Source of the DNA: Paenibacillus sp. NAIST15-1
GTDB taxonomy: Bacteria; Bacillota; Bacilli; Paenibacillales; Paenibacillaceae
Length of the DNA stretch: 64,000 nucleotides
Direction of reading: 5' to 3'
NCBI RefSeq assembly: GCF_001894745.1
Contig: NZ_BBYF01000001.1
Span: 558,001 to 622,000, forward strand
A program made the translations under genes and the position numbers. The notes beneath the pieces were generated by a model. The model was not told the DNA's origin. It worked only from the letters and a program-made list of their open reading frames with translations, and did no database searches. Below, piece after piece: positions 8,289-17,123 of this stretch. Position 1 is the first letter of the stretch; every line of letters starts with the position of its first letter.

Positions 8289-9128
8289 CTATACCTGCTT
8301 CTGCAAGGTTCGCTGAGCCTTGCTTACAATTCGCGCTGTTGCCTTTGAGTCAGACTCATTCGTCCAGCGCTCGCACAGCTCCCTTACCCAGTCCGGATTC
8401 GTCTTGCTCGCATCATTCAGCCAGTTGCCAACCGAATCCTGCACATACTTCGCCGGATCAGATCTGAGAGGCTCTAGCAGCGGAAGCGCCTGCCAAGGGC
8501 TCTGCTTCAATGCCTCAATATGCTTCGTCCACACGCCTCGTGGACGCGTCGCTTCCGTAGCGAATCTCCGTACATTGGCATCCGTATCAGATGTCCAAGT
8601 GGATAAGATGGATATGGCCCCCGACAAATTCGACTCGATATGAGCGCGCACAGCCATCCATGCAATCTCCCTAACGCCGAAATGAGAGTCAGCCGCAAAT
8701 CGGTGAATACGTGACAATGCTTCGTCGATAGACATGGAGTCATCACCGCCTGCCATGTAAGCCCCCCAGCATCGAACGGAATCCGAGCGATGTTCGGCGA
8801 TCGCCATAAACGGCTTGGAATCTGTAACGGGCGGATCCTCGGTGCTGCAAAATTCATAGAGTCGCTGCCCAATAAGCCGTATCGCCTTCATGCCGCGTAT
8901 ACTATCCATTTCCTTTAATTCTAGAAGCAAATCGGGAAGCTTCTTCTCTAATCCGACTTCGGGCAATACATGTTCCAGCAAAGTTATATGATCTACAGCC
9001 AGCCACTCTGTTAAATTCACACTTTCTAACCTTCCTGAATGTAATAGCTGCTGGACTTCAACCGGAATATTCGCTTCTTTCGTTGCACCTTTTCGCTGCA
9101 TAATCGTATCTGGGATAGAACAATCCAT
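8289..9128 (-). CDS. AlkD-like DNA alkylation repair / HEAT-repeat protein
   Basis: The 279-residue product begins MDCSIPDTIMQRKGATKEA at an ATG with a perfect AAAGGAGG 8 nt upstream; the longer frame to 9284 is not supported. The sequence is nearly all alpha-helical and built of HEAT-like repeats (FGVREIAWMAVRAHI, DANVRRFATEATRPRGVW, KYVQDSVGNWLNDASKTNPDWV). The last motif is the signature of the DNA alkylation repair enzyme family, which includes the glycosylase AlkD. The AlkD catalytic Asp and Trp positions could not be verified by eye, so glycosylase activity is inferred only from family. It is probably cytoplasmic. It stands alone between two terminators. Confidence 0.8.
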   Translation of the reverse strand: MDCSIPDTIMQRKGATKEANIPVEVQQLLHSGRLESVNLTEWLAVDHITLLEHVLPEVGLEKKLPDLLLELKEMDSIRGMKAIRLIGQRLYEFCSTEDPPVTDSKPFMAIAEHRSDSVRCWGAYMAGGDDSMSIDEALSRIHRFAADSHFGVREIAWMAVRAHIESNLSGAISILSTWTSDTDANVRRFATEATRPRGVWTKHIEALKQSPWQALPLLEPLRSDPAKYVQDSVGNWLNDASKTNPDWVRELCERWTNESDSKATARIVSKAQRTLQKQV

Positions 9129-9262
9129 TTCAATTTCCTCCTTTACATCAAGACGAGGTAAATCTGGCTCATCATCATAGAGAACATATCCCTTACGTAT
9201 TCTACAAATGGAAATGGGTCCCTCTATCCTGTTCCCTTCCCTCTGCTCTCTAACCTCCTCCA

Positions 9263-9300
9263 ATAAAAAACGACCGTTTCCCATCAGGGAAACAGCCGTT
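9263..9300 (-). terminator. Terminator of ppaC
   Basis: Arms AACGaccGTTTCCC and GGGAAACagcCGTT around an ATCA loop; on the minus strand TTTTTTATT follows. Located about 45 bp after the ppaC stop codon. Confidence 0.85.
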
Positions 9301-9343
9301 GTATAACAGATGAAATCATCTGCTTCATATAGGATGACATCAA

Positions 9344-10273
9344 TTACTTGCTAAGCGTATCTGTCAGTACAGGCACGATTTGCTTCTTACGGGAAACAAC
9401 GCCCTTCAGCAATGCCGTATTGTTTTCCAACGTAACATTGTACGCTTTCTCAACTGCTTCTGTCTTGGAACCAAGTGCCAGCGCCACAGAGTCACTGTTC
9501 AAGATATCTGTTACCACGAATACGAAGAGGTCAAGACCTTTCGTTGCAATAATGTCGTTCAAAGCCGCTTCCACTTCAGCTTGACGGGACAGTACATCGT
9601 TCACGTCTACTGCGTTTACTTGTGCAATTTCAACCTTGGAGCTGCCCATGGAGAATTCTTTCGCATCAAGAGAAATCAACTCAGCAATTGTTTTCTGGCT
9701 CAAGTCAGCACCAGCTTTGAGCATGTCCAATCCGTACTTCTCAACGTCTACACCAGCGATTTCAGCCAACTCGCGAGCAGCTGCTACATCTTGCTCCGTG
9801 CAAGTTGGGGATTTGAACAGCAAGGAATCCGAGATGATTGCAGAAAGCATCAAGCCAGCGATGTTTTTGCTGATCGTTTTGCCGTTTTCTTTGTACATTT
9901 TGTTCAAGATCGTCGCTGTGCAGCCTACAGGCTCAGCACGGTAGTACAATGGACCGCTTGTCTCAAAGTTCGCAATGCGGTGGTGGTCGATAACTTCAAG
10001 CACTTCCACTTGTTCGATATCGTTTGCACTTTGCTGACGCTCGTTATGGTCAACAAGAATAACCCCTTTTACTTCATTCGCTACCGTCTCTACCAGACGA
10101 GGCGCTTCTGCTTGGAAGGTATCCAAAGCAAATTGTGTTTCTCCGTTCACACTGCCAAGACGAACGGGTTCAACGTTGAAGCCCAATTGTGTTTTCAAGT
10201 CTGCATATGCGATTGCGGAGCAAATCGTATCGGTGTCTGGATTTTTATGTCCGAAAATAAGTACCTTTTCCAT
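9344..10273 (-). CDS. ppaC: Manganese-dependent inorganic pyrophosphatase (family II)
   Basis: The 309-residue enzyme hydrolyses pyrophosphate to phosphate, pulling biosynthetic reactions forward in the cytosol. DHH-family signatures are clear: [18 protein letters not shown] near the N-terminus (metal-binding His and Asp residues), [17 protein letters not shown], and the C-terminal DHHA2 part ending in [15 protein letters not shown] with the substrate-binding SRKKQ. The start is placed at [11 protein letters not shown] because AAGGGAG precedes it and this gives the family's usual 309 residues; an in-frame 22-residue extension upstream is hydrophobic and has no ribosome site. It is monocistronic. 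Confidence 0.96.
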   Translation of the reverse strand: MEKVLIFGHKNPDTDTICSAIAYADLKTQLGFNVEPVRLGSVNGETQFALDTFQAEAPRLVETVANEVKGVILVDHNERQQSANDIEQVEVLEVIDHHRIANFETSGPLYYRAEPVGCTATILNKMYKENGKTISKNIAGLMLSAIISDSLLFKSPTCTEQDVAAARELAEIAGVDVEKYGLDMLKAGADLSQKTIAELISLDAKEFSMGSSKVEIAQVNAVDVNDVLSRQAEVEAALNDIIATKGLDLFVFVVTDILNSDSVALALGSKTEAVEKAYNVTLENNTALLKGVVSRKKQIVPVLTDTLSK

Positions 10274-10390
10274 TTCGCTAACTCCCTTTTTACACGAGAT
10301 TTGTAGTGAGAAGAGTATAACGTAGATCGTCTTCCTCATTCAAGATTATACCGCAAATGTTGGTAAAATCCCATTCCATTAGTAGGAATA

Positions 10391-11023
10391 TTATTGTGAA
10401 ATAAACGGTGTTGAGCGCAGAAAAGCAGTGTCTTGCACTTGATCTACGAGAAACCGTGCAACATGGGTATTTGATATTTTCGTACCCGGCATATCATATC
10501 GGTCAACCTTTACTGGCTTCATGACATCGCGTTCATGCACAAACGGCAATCGCACAAGCGTCCAATCTAGATCGCTATCCCGAAGCACGCCGAGCTCCCG
10601 CTGCCTGTCCCGAATAAAGTCCCCATAAAGTAAGCGAAATAAGCGTGCACCCATTCGGTTCATCCAGGACTTGCGATCCCCTTCAATATCAAGCGATCCT
10701 CCTGCAACCCCAATGTACCTTCGAATACCTGCTTCCTTCATGGTTTTCAACAAGCGCAGCGTCACTTCACTATAGATTGGCTTGTCCCGCATTGGCTGAC
10801 CAAATGCATTAACTACAGCATTACTGCCTGCCAGGAGAGAACGAATTGCAGTTTCGTCCGATACGTTTCCTTCTATTATAATGGCGTGCGGTGACTTCAA
10901 TTGGACTCGCTCTGGACGACGAGCTAGAATGCGAACCGTATATCCTTGTTCAATTGCTGTCGCAGCCACATGCTTCCCTACTGTACCTGTTCCTCCTACG
11001 ATCGCAATCGTTTGCCTAGACAA
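10391..11023 (-). CDS. NAD(P)-binding Rossmann protein (NmrA-like atypical SDR)
   Basis: This 210-residue protein has a dinucleotide fold at the start (IAIVGGTGTVGKHVAATAIEQGYTV, the GGxGxxG motif of atypical short-chain dehydrogenases) and the pattern LARRPERV for NADP-binding arginines. Then come VVNAFGQ, YIGVAGGSL and DWTLVRLPFV, as in NmrA/YwnB-like proteins. These act as flavin or quinone reductases or redox sensors. The classical YxxxK pair is not evident. The start codon is TTG (11021-11023) with GAGAAGGAT upstream; no in-frame ATG fits. It is cytoplasmic. The gene is divergent from the organophosphate locus. Confidence 0.85.
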   Translation of the reverse strand: MSRQTIAIVGGTGTVGKHVAATAIEQGYTVRILARRPERVQLKSPHAIIIEGNVSDETAIRSLLAGSNAVVNAFGQPMRDKPIYSEVTLRLLKTMKEAGIRRYIGVAGGSLDIEGDRKSWMNRMGARLFRLLYGDFIRDRQRELGVLRDSDLDWTLVRLPFVHERDVMKPVKVDRYDMPGTKISNTHVARFLVDQVQDTAFLRSTPFISQ

Positions 11024-11274
11024 TATCCTTCTCCCCCATTCTTAGAAATGCCAATATTCTTTGATACGTGTCCACCCATAAAACGATCCATATTTTTCAT
11101 ATAAGTGCATACTTCCCCCACCATGTCATTCTGACGCCGAGAACTTGTTTCGGTTCTGCCTTTACAATACCTTATCACCCGCTTGATGTTGGTTTAACTT
11201 TGTTTGTTTATGATTAGAGACGTAAACAGAAGGAAAACAAAACGAAAACTAAATGAAAAAGGAGTCATGAACTC

Positions 11275-12369
11275 ATGCGAACTCATCGTTTCATGAAATG
11301 GACAGCAACCGTACTTGCTTCCGCATTTTTGCTTGCAGGCTGCTCATCTGGACAAGCTGCGAACGAAGCAGTCGACGCTTCCAAGCTGACCTTGGATCAA
11401 ATTGTGGAAAAGGCCAAACAAGAAGGGCAAGTCAACTCGGTCGGCATGCCTGACACTTGGGCGAACTGGGTGCAAACGTGGAACGATTTAGGAACGAAAT
11501 ATAGCTTGAAACATACGGATACAGATATGTCCAGTGCTGAAGAACTGGCGAAGTTCGAGTCGGAGAAAGACGACGCAACCGCTGATATCGGCGACGTCGG
11601 TATCGCATTCGGACCGCTTGCGAAGCAAAAAGGTCTAACACTGCCATACAAAACATCTTACTGGAACGACATTCCGGACTGGGCTAAAGATGATGAAGGA
11701 CACTGGCTGCTGGGCTACACGGGTACATTGTCCATCATTACAGATAAGAACAAAGTGGCAAACCCGCCGAAATCTTGGGCAGACATTAAAAATGGAACAT
11801 TCAAAGTCGCTGTTGGCGACGTGATGAAGGCAAACCAGGCGCAATTCGCAGTTCTTGCTGCTGCTTACGCATTCGGCGGTGACGAGAAGAACATTCAACC
11901 GGGCATCGACTTCTTCGCAGAGCTGGCGAAACAAGGCCGTCTCGCTTCCAATGATGCAGGTCTTGCGAACTTGGAAAAGGGCGAAGTCGAAGTTGGATTC
12001 CTGTGGGACTTCAACGCACTAGGCTACCGTGACAAAATCGACAAGAACCGCTTCGAAGTTGTCATCCCGCAGGAAGCTTCTGCAACAAGCGGCTATGCAA
12101 CGGTTATTAACAAGTACTCGAAGCATCCGCATGCAGCGATGCTGGCACGTGAATACATTTTGTCCGATGAAGGACAATCCAACTTGGCTCGTGGCTATGC
12201 TCGTCCAATCCGCTCCAACGCGAAGCTGGCTGTCGATGCAAAGGCATTGCTTCTCCCGGATGAAATGTACAAAAACGCACAGCCTGTGAAAGATTTGAAG
12301 GCATGGGAAGAAACAACGAAGCAGCTTCCACAGCTGTGGCAGGAGCAGGTACTCATTCATGTCAAATAA
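11275..12369 (+). CDS. ABC transporter substrate-binding lipoprotein (organophosphate/phosphonate-type locus)
   Basis: This 364-residue binding protein belongs to the iron/thiamine/2-aminoethylphosphonate (class 13-like) binding-protein group. It starts with a lipoprotein signal, MRTHRFMKWTATVLASAFLLAGCSS in two pieces (lipobox LAGC), followed by helical and strand elements typical of the fold: EGQVNSVGMPDTWANW, DIGDVGIAFGP, SWADIKNGTFKVAVGD, GEVEVGFLWDF and AREYILSDEGQ. It is the first gene of the locus and overlaps the phosphodiesterase-type gene by 11 bp. The matching permeases and ATPase follow after the repeat region. The ligand is not readable; the neighbouring phosphoesterases point to a phosphorylated or phosphonate compound. 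A TGTTTA/TAAACA inverted pair at 11205-11228 could be an operator. Confidence 0.85.
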   Translation: MRTHRFMKWTATVLASAFLLAGCSSGQAANEAVDASKLTLDQIVEKAKQEGQVNSVGMPDTWANWVQTWNDLGTKYSLKHTDTDMSSAEELAKFESEKDDATADIGDVGIAFGPLAKQKGLTLPYKTSYWNDIPDWAKDDEGHWLLGYTGTLSIITDKNKVANPPKSWADIKNGTFKVAVGDVMKANQAQFAVLAAAYAFGGDEKNIQPGIDFFAELAKQGRLASNDAGLANLEKGEVEVGFLWDFNALGYRDKIDKNRFEVVIPQEASATSGYATVINKYSKHPHAAMLAREYILSDEGQSNLARGYARPIRSNAKLAVDAKALLLPDEMYKNAQPVKDLKAWEETTKQLPQLWQEQVLIHVK

Positions 12370-13219
12370 CATCACGAACCGCTCGCCCAATCACAATAAG
12401 CTCATCTTCATCATGTTGGATGGCCTGCGCTATGACACCGCCGTCACGCAGATGGGGTATATACATCACTTGGTGGAATACGGCAAGGCAGCGCGCTACA
12501 AAGTGCGCTCCGAGCTGCCAAGCCTGTCTCGCCCGCTCTATGAGGTGCTGATGACCGGAACTCCGGTATGGCGCCACGAGATTGCAACGAACCAGACTGT
12601 GCGGTTATCGCACGAGCGCAGTCTGTTCCACTTAACTCGGGAACAAGGACTTACGAACGCGACTGCTTCTTACTATTGGGTAAGCGAGCTGTATAACTCA
12701 GCTCCATTCCACCCAGCTGTTGATCGCATTCAGCTCGATACAGACAAGCCGATTCAGCATGGCATCTTCTACTTCGAAGATCACTATCCTGACTCGCACT
12801 TGTTCGCTGATGCGAACTTCTTGCTCACGCAATATGCTCCAGACTTCTTGTACGTCCATTCGATGAACATTGATGATGACGGACATAAGTTCAGTGGGGA
12901 TTCGGCGCAATACCGCAACCGGGCACTGGCGGCGGACATTATTCTTGCAAGCGTGCTGCCAGCTTGGATGGAGGCAGGCTATCAGATTATTGTTACGGCT
13001 GACCATGGCATGAACAATGATGGCAATCACGGCGGAACGACAGACGCCGAACGCCATGTTCCACTGTTTGTCATTAGCAATCTGGTGACCCCTGGCGTCT
13101 ATGAACAGGAAGTACCTCAATTGCAGTTGGCGCCGCTCGCCTGCCGCTTGCTCGGCATTGCCCCATCAGAAGCGATGCAGCCGCTATCTATGTTGGAGTT
13201 CAGGCTGGCGTCTCCGTAA
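12359..13219 (+). CDS. Alkaline-phosphatase-superfamily phosphodiesterase/nucleotide pyrophosphatase-like enzyme
   Basis: 286 residues, no signal peptide, so cytoplasmic. Metal-binding motifs of the type I phosphodiesterase family are in order: MLDGLRYD (first Asp), PSLSRPLYEVLMTG (Ser in the nucleophile position), NIDDDGH (Asp and His), TADHGM (Asp-His) and GNHGG (His). Members hydrolyse phosphodiesters, nucleotides or phosphonoacetate. Cytosolic placement and overlap with the binding-protein gene (ATG inside the last codons of the latter) imply it acts on the imported compound. A terminator covers its stop codon, so the importer permease genes downstream may be transcribed separately or by readthrough. 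Confidence 0.85.
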   Translation: MSNNITNRSPNHNKLIFIMLDGLRYDTAVTQMGYIHHLVEYGKAARYKVRSELPSLSRPLYEVLMTGTPVWRHEIATNQTVRLSHERSLFHLTREQGLTNATASYYWVSELYNSAPFHPAVDRIQLDTDKPIQHGIFYFEDHYPDSHLFADANFLLTQYAPDFLYVHSMNIDDDGHKFSGDSAQYRNRALAADIILASVLPAWMEAGYQIIVTADHGMNNDGNHGGTTDAERHVPLFVISNLVTPGVYEQEVPQLQLAPLACRLLGIAPSEAMQPLSMLEFRLASP

Positions 13220-13235
13220 GGGGACGCCTTTTGTT
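13207..13235 (+). terminator. Terminator overlapping the phosphodiesterase stop codon
   Basis: Arms GGCGTCTCC and GGGGACGCC with loop GTAA, followed by TTTTGTT. The TAA stop lies in the loop, so termination would be sensitive to ribosome position. Confidence 0.85.
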
Positions 13236-13240
13236 CGCCG

Positions 13241-13388
13241 GTTCGCTTTTGATCACGAAGTAAATCAGGAGGTAACTCGACATCGAATCTTGCACTCACT
13301 CTCGAACTCCGCTGCTCATGTAGTCTCGCCTACACTCCGCTGCTCGTTCTTCGAGTTTATGCAACCTTCTCGGTGCTGAAAAGCGAAC
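13241..13388. repeat. Palindrome-bounded intergenic element
   Basis: Bounded by the inverted pair GTTCGCTTTT (13241-13250) and AAAAGCGAAC (13379-13388). Inside, CTCGAA and TTCGAG form an inner inverted pair and ACTCCGCTGCTC occurs twice (about 13306 and 13334). The architecture is that of a small non-coding, possibly mobile palindromic repeat. Confidence 0.6.
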
Positions 13389-13528
13389 TTTTGATCATTC
13401 TAGAAAGATTACGTGCAGTGTGGCACGAAGGCTTTCTAGAATGGAAAAAAACATACCTTTAGACGCGGTCGCTCATCATGAGTTACCTCGATAGGAGTTT
13501 TTTATCACGAAGCAAATCAGGATGTAAC
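13252..13528 (+). repeat. 25-bp imperfect direct repeats bracketing the intergenic region
   Basis: Positions 13252-13276 and 13504-13528 differ at two of 25 bases (common core ATCACGAAG.AAATCAGGA.GTAAC). The second copy lies just before the permease ribosome site. Confidence 0.75.
13396..13443. repeat. Compound hairpin
   Basis: Perfect 12-bp arms CATTCTAGAAAG and CTTTCTAGAATG enclose a second hairpin CGTGC/GCACG. No T-tract follows on either strand, so it is not a standard terminator. Confidence 0.7.
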
Positions 13529-13550
13529 ATTACAGGAAAGGAGTACGCGC

Positions 13551-14396
13551 ATGAAACGGATTAACAGCATGCTGTACATCACGATTATCCCGCTGCTTAT
13601 CTTTGTGGCGCTATTCATGTTCGTCCCGCTCTTCACGATGATTTCGGGAAGCTTTCAAGAGGATGGCGGCGGGGCATTTACATTCAATCGATACAAAGAA
13701 ATTTTTACGAACCCCTATTACTGGAAGGCATTTGAGAACAGTATTCTCATCTCCCTGCTGTCCAGCCTTATAGGTATCATTGCCGCCGTATTTGCAACGT
13801 ATGCCATTACCCGCTTTCCGAAGCGCGTACAAGAGCGGCTGCTTGTCATTACGAACCTGACATCGAACTTCGCAGGCATCCCGCTCGCCTTCGCCTTCAT
13901 CGTCCTGCTTGGCAACAGCGGACTGTTCACGCTGCTGTTCCGCCAATTCGGCATTGACATGACGGCATCATTCAATCTGTATTCATGGTCGGGATTGACC
14001 GTTATTTATGTGTATTTCCAGCTTCCGCTGGCCATTATGCTGCTCTATCCGATGTACCATGCGATTCAAGACAACTGGAAGGAAGCCGCTTCCCTGCTGG
14101 GCGCATCGCCCTTTCAATTTTGGAAGCGTATCGGTCTGGCTGTACTTCTGCCGGGGATCGCGGGCACATTCAGTATTTTGTTCGCGAATGCCATGGGTGC
14201 ATATGCCTCAGCTTATGCCTTGACAGGAAGCAACTATAACCTTGTCCCCGTACGTATTGGCGCACTCGTATCTGGGGACATCTTCGCTCGTCCCGAGCTC
14301 GGCAGCGCCTTGGGCGTACTGCTCGGCTTGACGCTGCTTGCAGCCATGCTCGTCAATGAATGGCTGACGCGCAGAGTTCGGAGGGATCTGCTATGA
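13551..14396 (+). CDS. ABC transporter permease 1 (organophosphate-type locus)
   Basis: 281-residue inner-membrane permease of the binding-protein-dependent transport superfamily, with about six hydrophobic helices. The ATPase-docking EAA loop appears as KEAASLLGASPFQFWKRI near residues 180-197, followed by VLLPGIAGTFSILFANAMG. The start ATG has GGAAAGGAG 8 nt upstream. It overlaps permease 2 by 4 bp (ATGA). A spermidine/AEP-type permease pair fits the preceding class of binding protein. Confidence 0.92.
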   Translation: MKRINSMLYITIIPLLIFVALFMFVPLFTMISGSFQEDGGGAFTFNRYKEIFTNPYYWKAFENSILISLLSSLIGIIAAVFATYAITRFPKRVQERLLVITNLTSNFAGIPLAFAFIVLLGNSGLFTLLFRQFGIDMTASFNLYSWSGLTVIYVYFQLPLAIMLLYPMYHAIQDNWKEAASLLGASPFQFWKRIGLAVLLPGIAGTFSILFANAMGAYASAYALTGSNYNLVPVRIGALVSGDIFARPELGSALGVLLGLTLLAAMLVNEWLTRRVRRDLL

Positions 14397-15250
14397 AACG
14401 ATTGGCTCATTCTCTGCCAATGCTCGCCTTTGCAGCGGTATTGCTCTATTTGTTCATTCCGGTCATCGCTACCATGCTCTATTCCTTGGCGACATCATGG
14501 AATCAAACCATTCTACCCGAAGGCTTAACATTGAAATGGTTCGGCGAGCTGTTCCAGGATACACGCTTCATGCAGGCATTCGGTCGTTCCCTGCTGCTCA
14601 GCAGCGTCGCTACCGTAACAGCGGTCATCGTCATTGTGCCGGCTACGTTCGCGATTTCCTTGTACGCACCGAAGCTAGAGCGCTGGGTTCAGACGCTCGT
14701 CATGCTTACCTATGCCGTTCCTGGCGTTATTATGGCTGTCGGCTTGATTCGCGCCTACTCTGGCAAAGGCTTCTCCATGATTATCATCGTCTTCGGTGCT
14801 TATGTCATCGGCATGCTGCCGTTCATGTATCAAGGGACGCGCAACAGCTTGCGCGCTGTTCAGGCAGGATCATTGATGGAAGCTGCTGAGTTACTAGGAG
14901 CCAGCCGCATGAAGGCATTCCTGCGCGTGATTGTTCCGAACATTATGCCGGGCATTCTTGTATCCGCACTCCTCTCCTTCTCGATTCTATTCGGAGAGTT
15001 CGTGCTCATTAATATTCTCGTCGGAGGACGCTTCGAGACCATGCAGCTCTTCCTGTACGCACAGCTGAACAAGAGCGGCCATATCGCGAGCGCCATTACC
15101 GTAACCTACTTCATTCTGATGGCCATATTGAGCGCGTGGATCGTGAAGCTGACGGGCCGTACTTCCAAGCCAGTCGCAGAGCCTGAAGAAGACATCGTGA
15201 GCAGCAGCATTCCGACTACCCAAGCAGCAATGAGCAGGGAGGCTTCTTAA
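14393..15250 (+). CDS. ABC transporter permease 2 (organophosphate-type locus)
   Basis: 285 residues starting MKRLAHSLPMLAF at ATG 14393, inside the last codons of permease 1, with GGAGG upstream. Six or so hydrophobic helices are seen; the EAA loop is MEAAELLGASRMKAFLRVIVPNIMPG. A hydrophilic tail of about 25 residues follows the last helix. It pairs with permease 1. The ATPase gene follows with no gap (TAA then ATG). Confidence 0.92.
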   Translation: MKRLAHSLPMLAFAAVLLYLFIPVIATMLYSLATSWNQTILPEGLTLKWFGELFQDTRFMQAFGRSLLLSSVATVTAVIVIVPATFAISLYAPKLERWVQTLVMLTYAVPGVIMAVGLIRAYSGKGFSMIIIVFGAYVIGMLPFMYQGTRNSLRAVQAGSLMEAAELLGASRMKAFLRVIVPNIMPGILVSALLSFSILFGEFVLINILVGGRFETMQLFLYAQLNKSGHIASAITVTYFILMAILSAWIVKLTGRTSKPVAEPEEDIVSSSIPTTQAAMSREAS

Positions 15251-16267
15251 ATGAGCTACGTACAGATGAATCAAGTAATCAAGACGTTCCATAAACAAAA
15301 GGTGCTGAACAGCATTGATCTTCATATTCAAAAAGGCGAACTGGTGACACTCCTCGGCCCAAGCGGCTGCGGCAAAAGCACATTGCTTCGCATCCTGTCT
15401 GGACTGACTCCGCTCGATGGAGGGACGATTCACATTGATGGTAAAGATGTGACAGGGATCGAACCGAAGGATCGGGAGATCGGCATGGTGTTCCAGTCCT
15501 ATGCGCTGTTCCCCAATATGACGGTAACCGACAACATTGCCTTCGGCTTGACGATGAAGAAGATGCCGCGTGATGCGATTCGCCAGGCAGTTGGCGAAAT
15601 GATTGAGCTCACCGGGCTTCAAGGCAAGGAGAAGTCTTTCCCCCGTGAGCTCTCTGGTGGGCAGCAGCAGCGTGTCGCACTTGCCCGCTCGCTTGTTACG
15701 AAGCCAAAGGTATTGCTGCTGGACGAGCCGCTTAGTGCGCTTGACGCGCAAATTCGTAAAAACCTGCAGCAGCAGCTGCGCTCCATTCAACGTGAATTGA
15801 ACATGACAACAGTACTTGTCACGCATGACCAAGAAGAAGCGATGGCCGTTAGCGACCATATATACATCATGAATGCAGGCAATATCGCGCAGCATGGCTC
15901 TCCGCAGGAGATTTATACGCAGCCAAGCAGCGAGTTCGTCGCAAGATTCATTGGCAGCTATAACGTATGGAATGCCGAAGCCTTGGGGCAAATTGTACCG
16001 GACTACTCGCTTGCAGACAGCAAGCTGTATGCCATTCGACCAGAGACGTTCTGCGAGCAGCCGCTCGTTGGCGGCATGGCCGTAACAGGAACGGTACGCA
16101 ATGTGACCATGCTTGGCAATATTACGCGGATGGAACTAACGGTTCAGGGTCAGCATGTCGTCGTCGATCAGATTCATCGCAATTCCGATTGGGTGAGCGT
16201 CGGCTCTACCACGACGGTATACCTCCATCCGAAGGACGTGATTCCGCTTCATGATGCTACTGCCTGA
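15251..16267 (+). CDS. ABC transporter ATP-binding protein (PotA/PhnT-like)
   Basis: The 338-residue ATPase energises the two permeases. Walker A is GPSGCGKST near residue 37, signature LSGGQQQRVALARSL near 135, Walker B VLLLDEPLSALD, switch His in VTHDQEEAM. The C-terminal ~100 residues form the TOBE-type beta domain seen in spermidine, iron and phosphonate importers (YAIRPETF, GTVRNVTMLGNITRMELTVQG). It begins directly after the permease 2 stop and overlaps the DeoR gene by 17 bp, so all are one transcript. Confidence 0.92.
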   Translation: MSYVQMNQVIKTFHKQKVLNSIDLHIQKGELVTLLGPSGCGKSTLLRILSGLTPLDGGTIHIDGKDVTGIEPKDREIGMVFQSYALFPNMTVTDNIAFGLTMKKMPRDAIRQAVGEMIELTGLQGKEKSFPRELSGGQQQRVALARSLVTKPKVLLLDEPLSALDAQIRKNLQQQLRSIQRELNMTTVLVTHDQEEAMAVSDHIYIMNAGNIAQHGSPQEIYTQPSSEFVARFIGSYNVWNAEALGQIVPDYSLADSKLYAIRPETFCEQPLVGGMAVTGTVRNVTMLGNITRMELTVQGQHVVVDQIHRNSDWVSVGSTTTVYLHPKDVIPLHDATA

Positions 16268-17036
16268 AGAACGTAGACAGCATATTTTAGAACAGCTGAA
16301 TCGACATGGCAAAATTCAAGTTGCTTCCCTCGCCAGCGTGTTAACGGTTACGCCCGAGACCATTCGCAGGGATCTCGACGAGTTGGAAGCAAAGCAGATG
16401 CTTAAGCGCGTGTACGGAGGCGCGGTTGCGTATTCGCATGTGAAGATTGAACCTCATTTTGATAAAAAACGAAGCATCGAGCAGTCGGCAAAGAAAGCAA
16501 TCGGGGAAGCTGCAGCCGCGCTCATTCAAGACGGAGATACGATCGTGGTCGATGTAGGCACGACGACTGTTGAGCTTGTTCGCGCTATACGCGGTGTCGT
16601 CGGCGTTACGATCGTGACGAATTCTATTCCTGCTGCCGAACTGCTCATGGAACGGCTGGAAGCCAAACGATTTGACGGCAAAGTCATCGTACTCGGGGGA
16701 GTTACGCATCCAGAGCAGAAATCGATTGCAGGCGCCTTAACCTGTGAACTGCTTACACGCTTCCACTTCGATAAGGCATTCATCTCCTGCGCAGGAATGA
16801 CACCAGCGGGAATCAGTGATTACGACATGGAGGAATCGATCTGCTCCACCTTAATGATTGAGCAATCCGAGCAGGCATATGTGCTTGGAGATTGTACCAA
16901 GCTCGGGGAGACACAGCTGTGCCGCATCTGTGACATGAGCAAGGTCACCGCCATCATATGCGATGCACCAATGCCGGATAAATGGAAGCGCAGCGGATTG
17001 CAAGTAGGTTGGATTACGACGGCTTGCGAGCCATAA
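16251..17036 (+). CDS. DeoR/GlpR-family transcriptional regulator
   Basis: 261 residues. The N-terminal winged helix reads MLLPEERRQHILEQLNRHGKI then VASLASVLTVTPETIRRDLDELE, the DeoR signature, with KRVYGGAV ending it. The C-terminal DeoRC sensor (GDTIVVDVGTTTVEL, VTNSIPAAELL, KAFISCAGMTPAGISDYDMEE) binds phosphorylated sugars or intermediates in known members. Embedded in the transporter operon, it most likely represses the locus and is relieved by a phosphorylated catabolite, which suits a phospho-compound uptake system. Two ATGs (16251, 16254) are possible starts. Confidence 0.9.
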   Translation: MMLLPEERRQHILEQLNRHGKIQVASLASVLTVTPETIRRDLDELEAKQMLKRVYGGAVAYSHVKIEPHFDKKRSIEQSAKKAIGEAAAALIQDGDTIVVDVGTTTVELVRAIRGVVGVTIVTNSIPAAELLMERLEAKRFDGKVIVLGGVTHPEQKSIAGALTCELLTRFHFDKAFISCAGMTPAGISDYDMEESICSTLMIEQSEQAYVLGDCTKLGETQLCRICDMSKVTAIICDAPMPDKWKRSGLQVGWITTACEP

Positions 17037-17123
17037 GAACATAGCGAAGTTATATGTCGAAGTAACACATCACTTCATACATCACGAATGAGCCACTATG
17101 ACATAGGATGGGATGCGATCATT

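Noticed and set aside
9380..10306. Plus-strand frame of 308 codons opposite ppaC
   Set aside because: Cysteine- and phenylalanine-rich antisense shadow of a certain gene.
14987..15991. Minus-strand frame of 334 codons opposite the permease 2 and ATPase genes
   Set aside because: Antisense shadow; the plus-strand genes have full family motifs.
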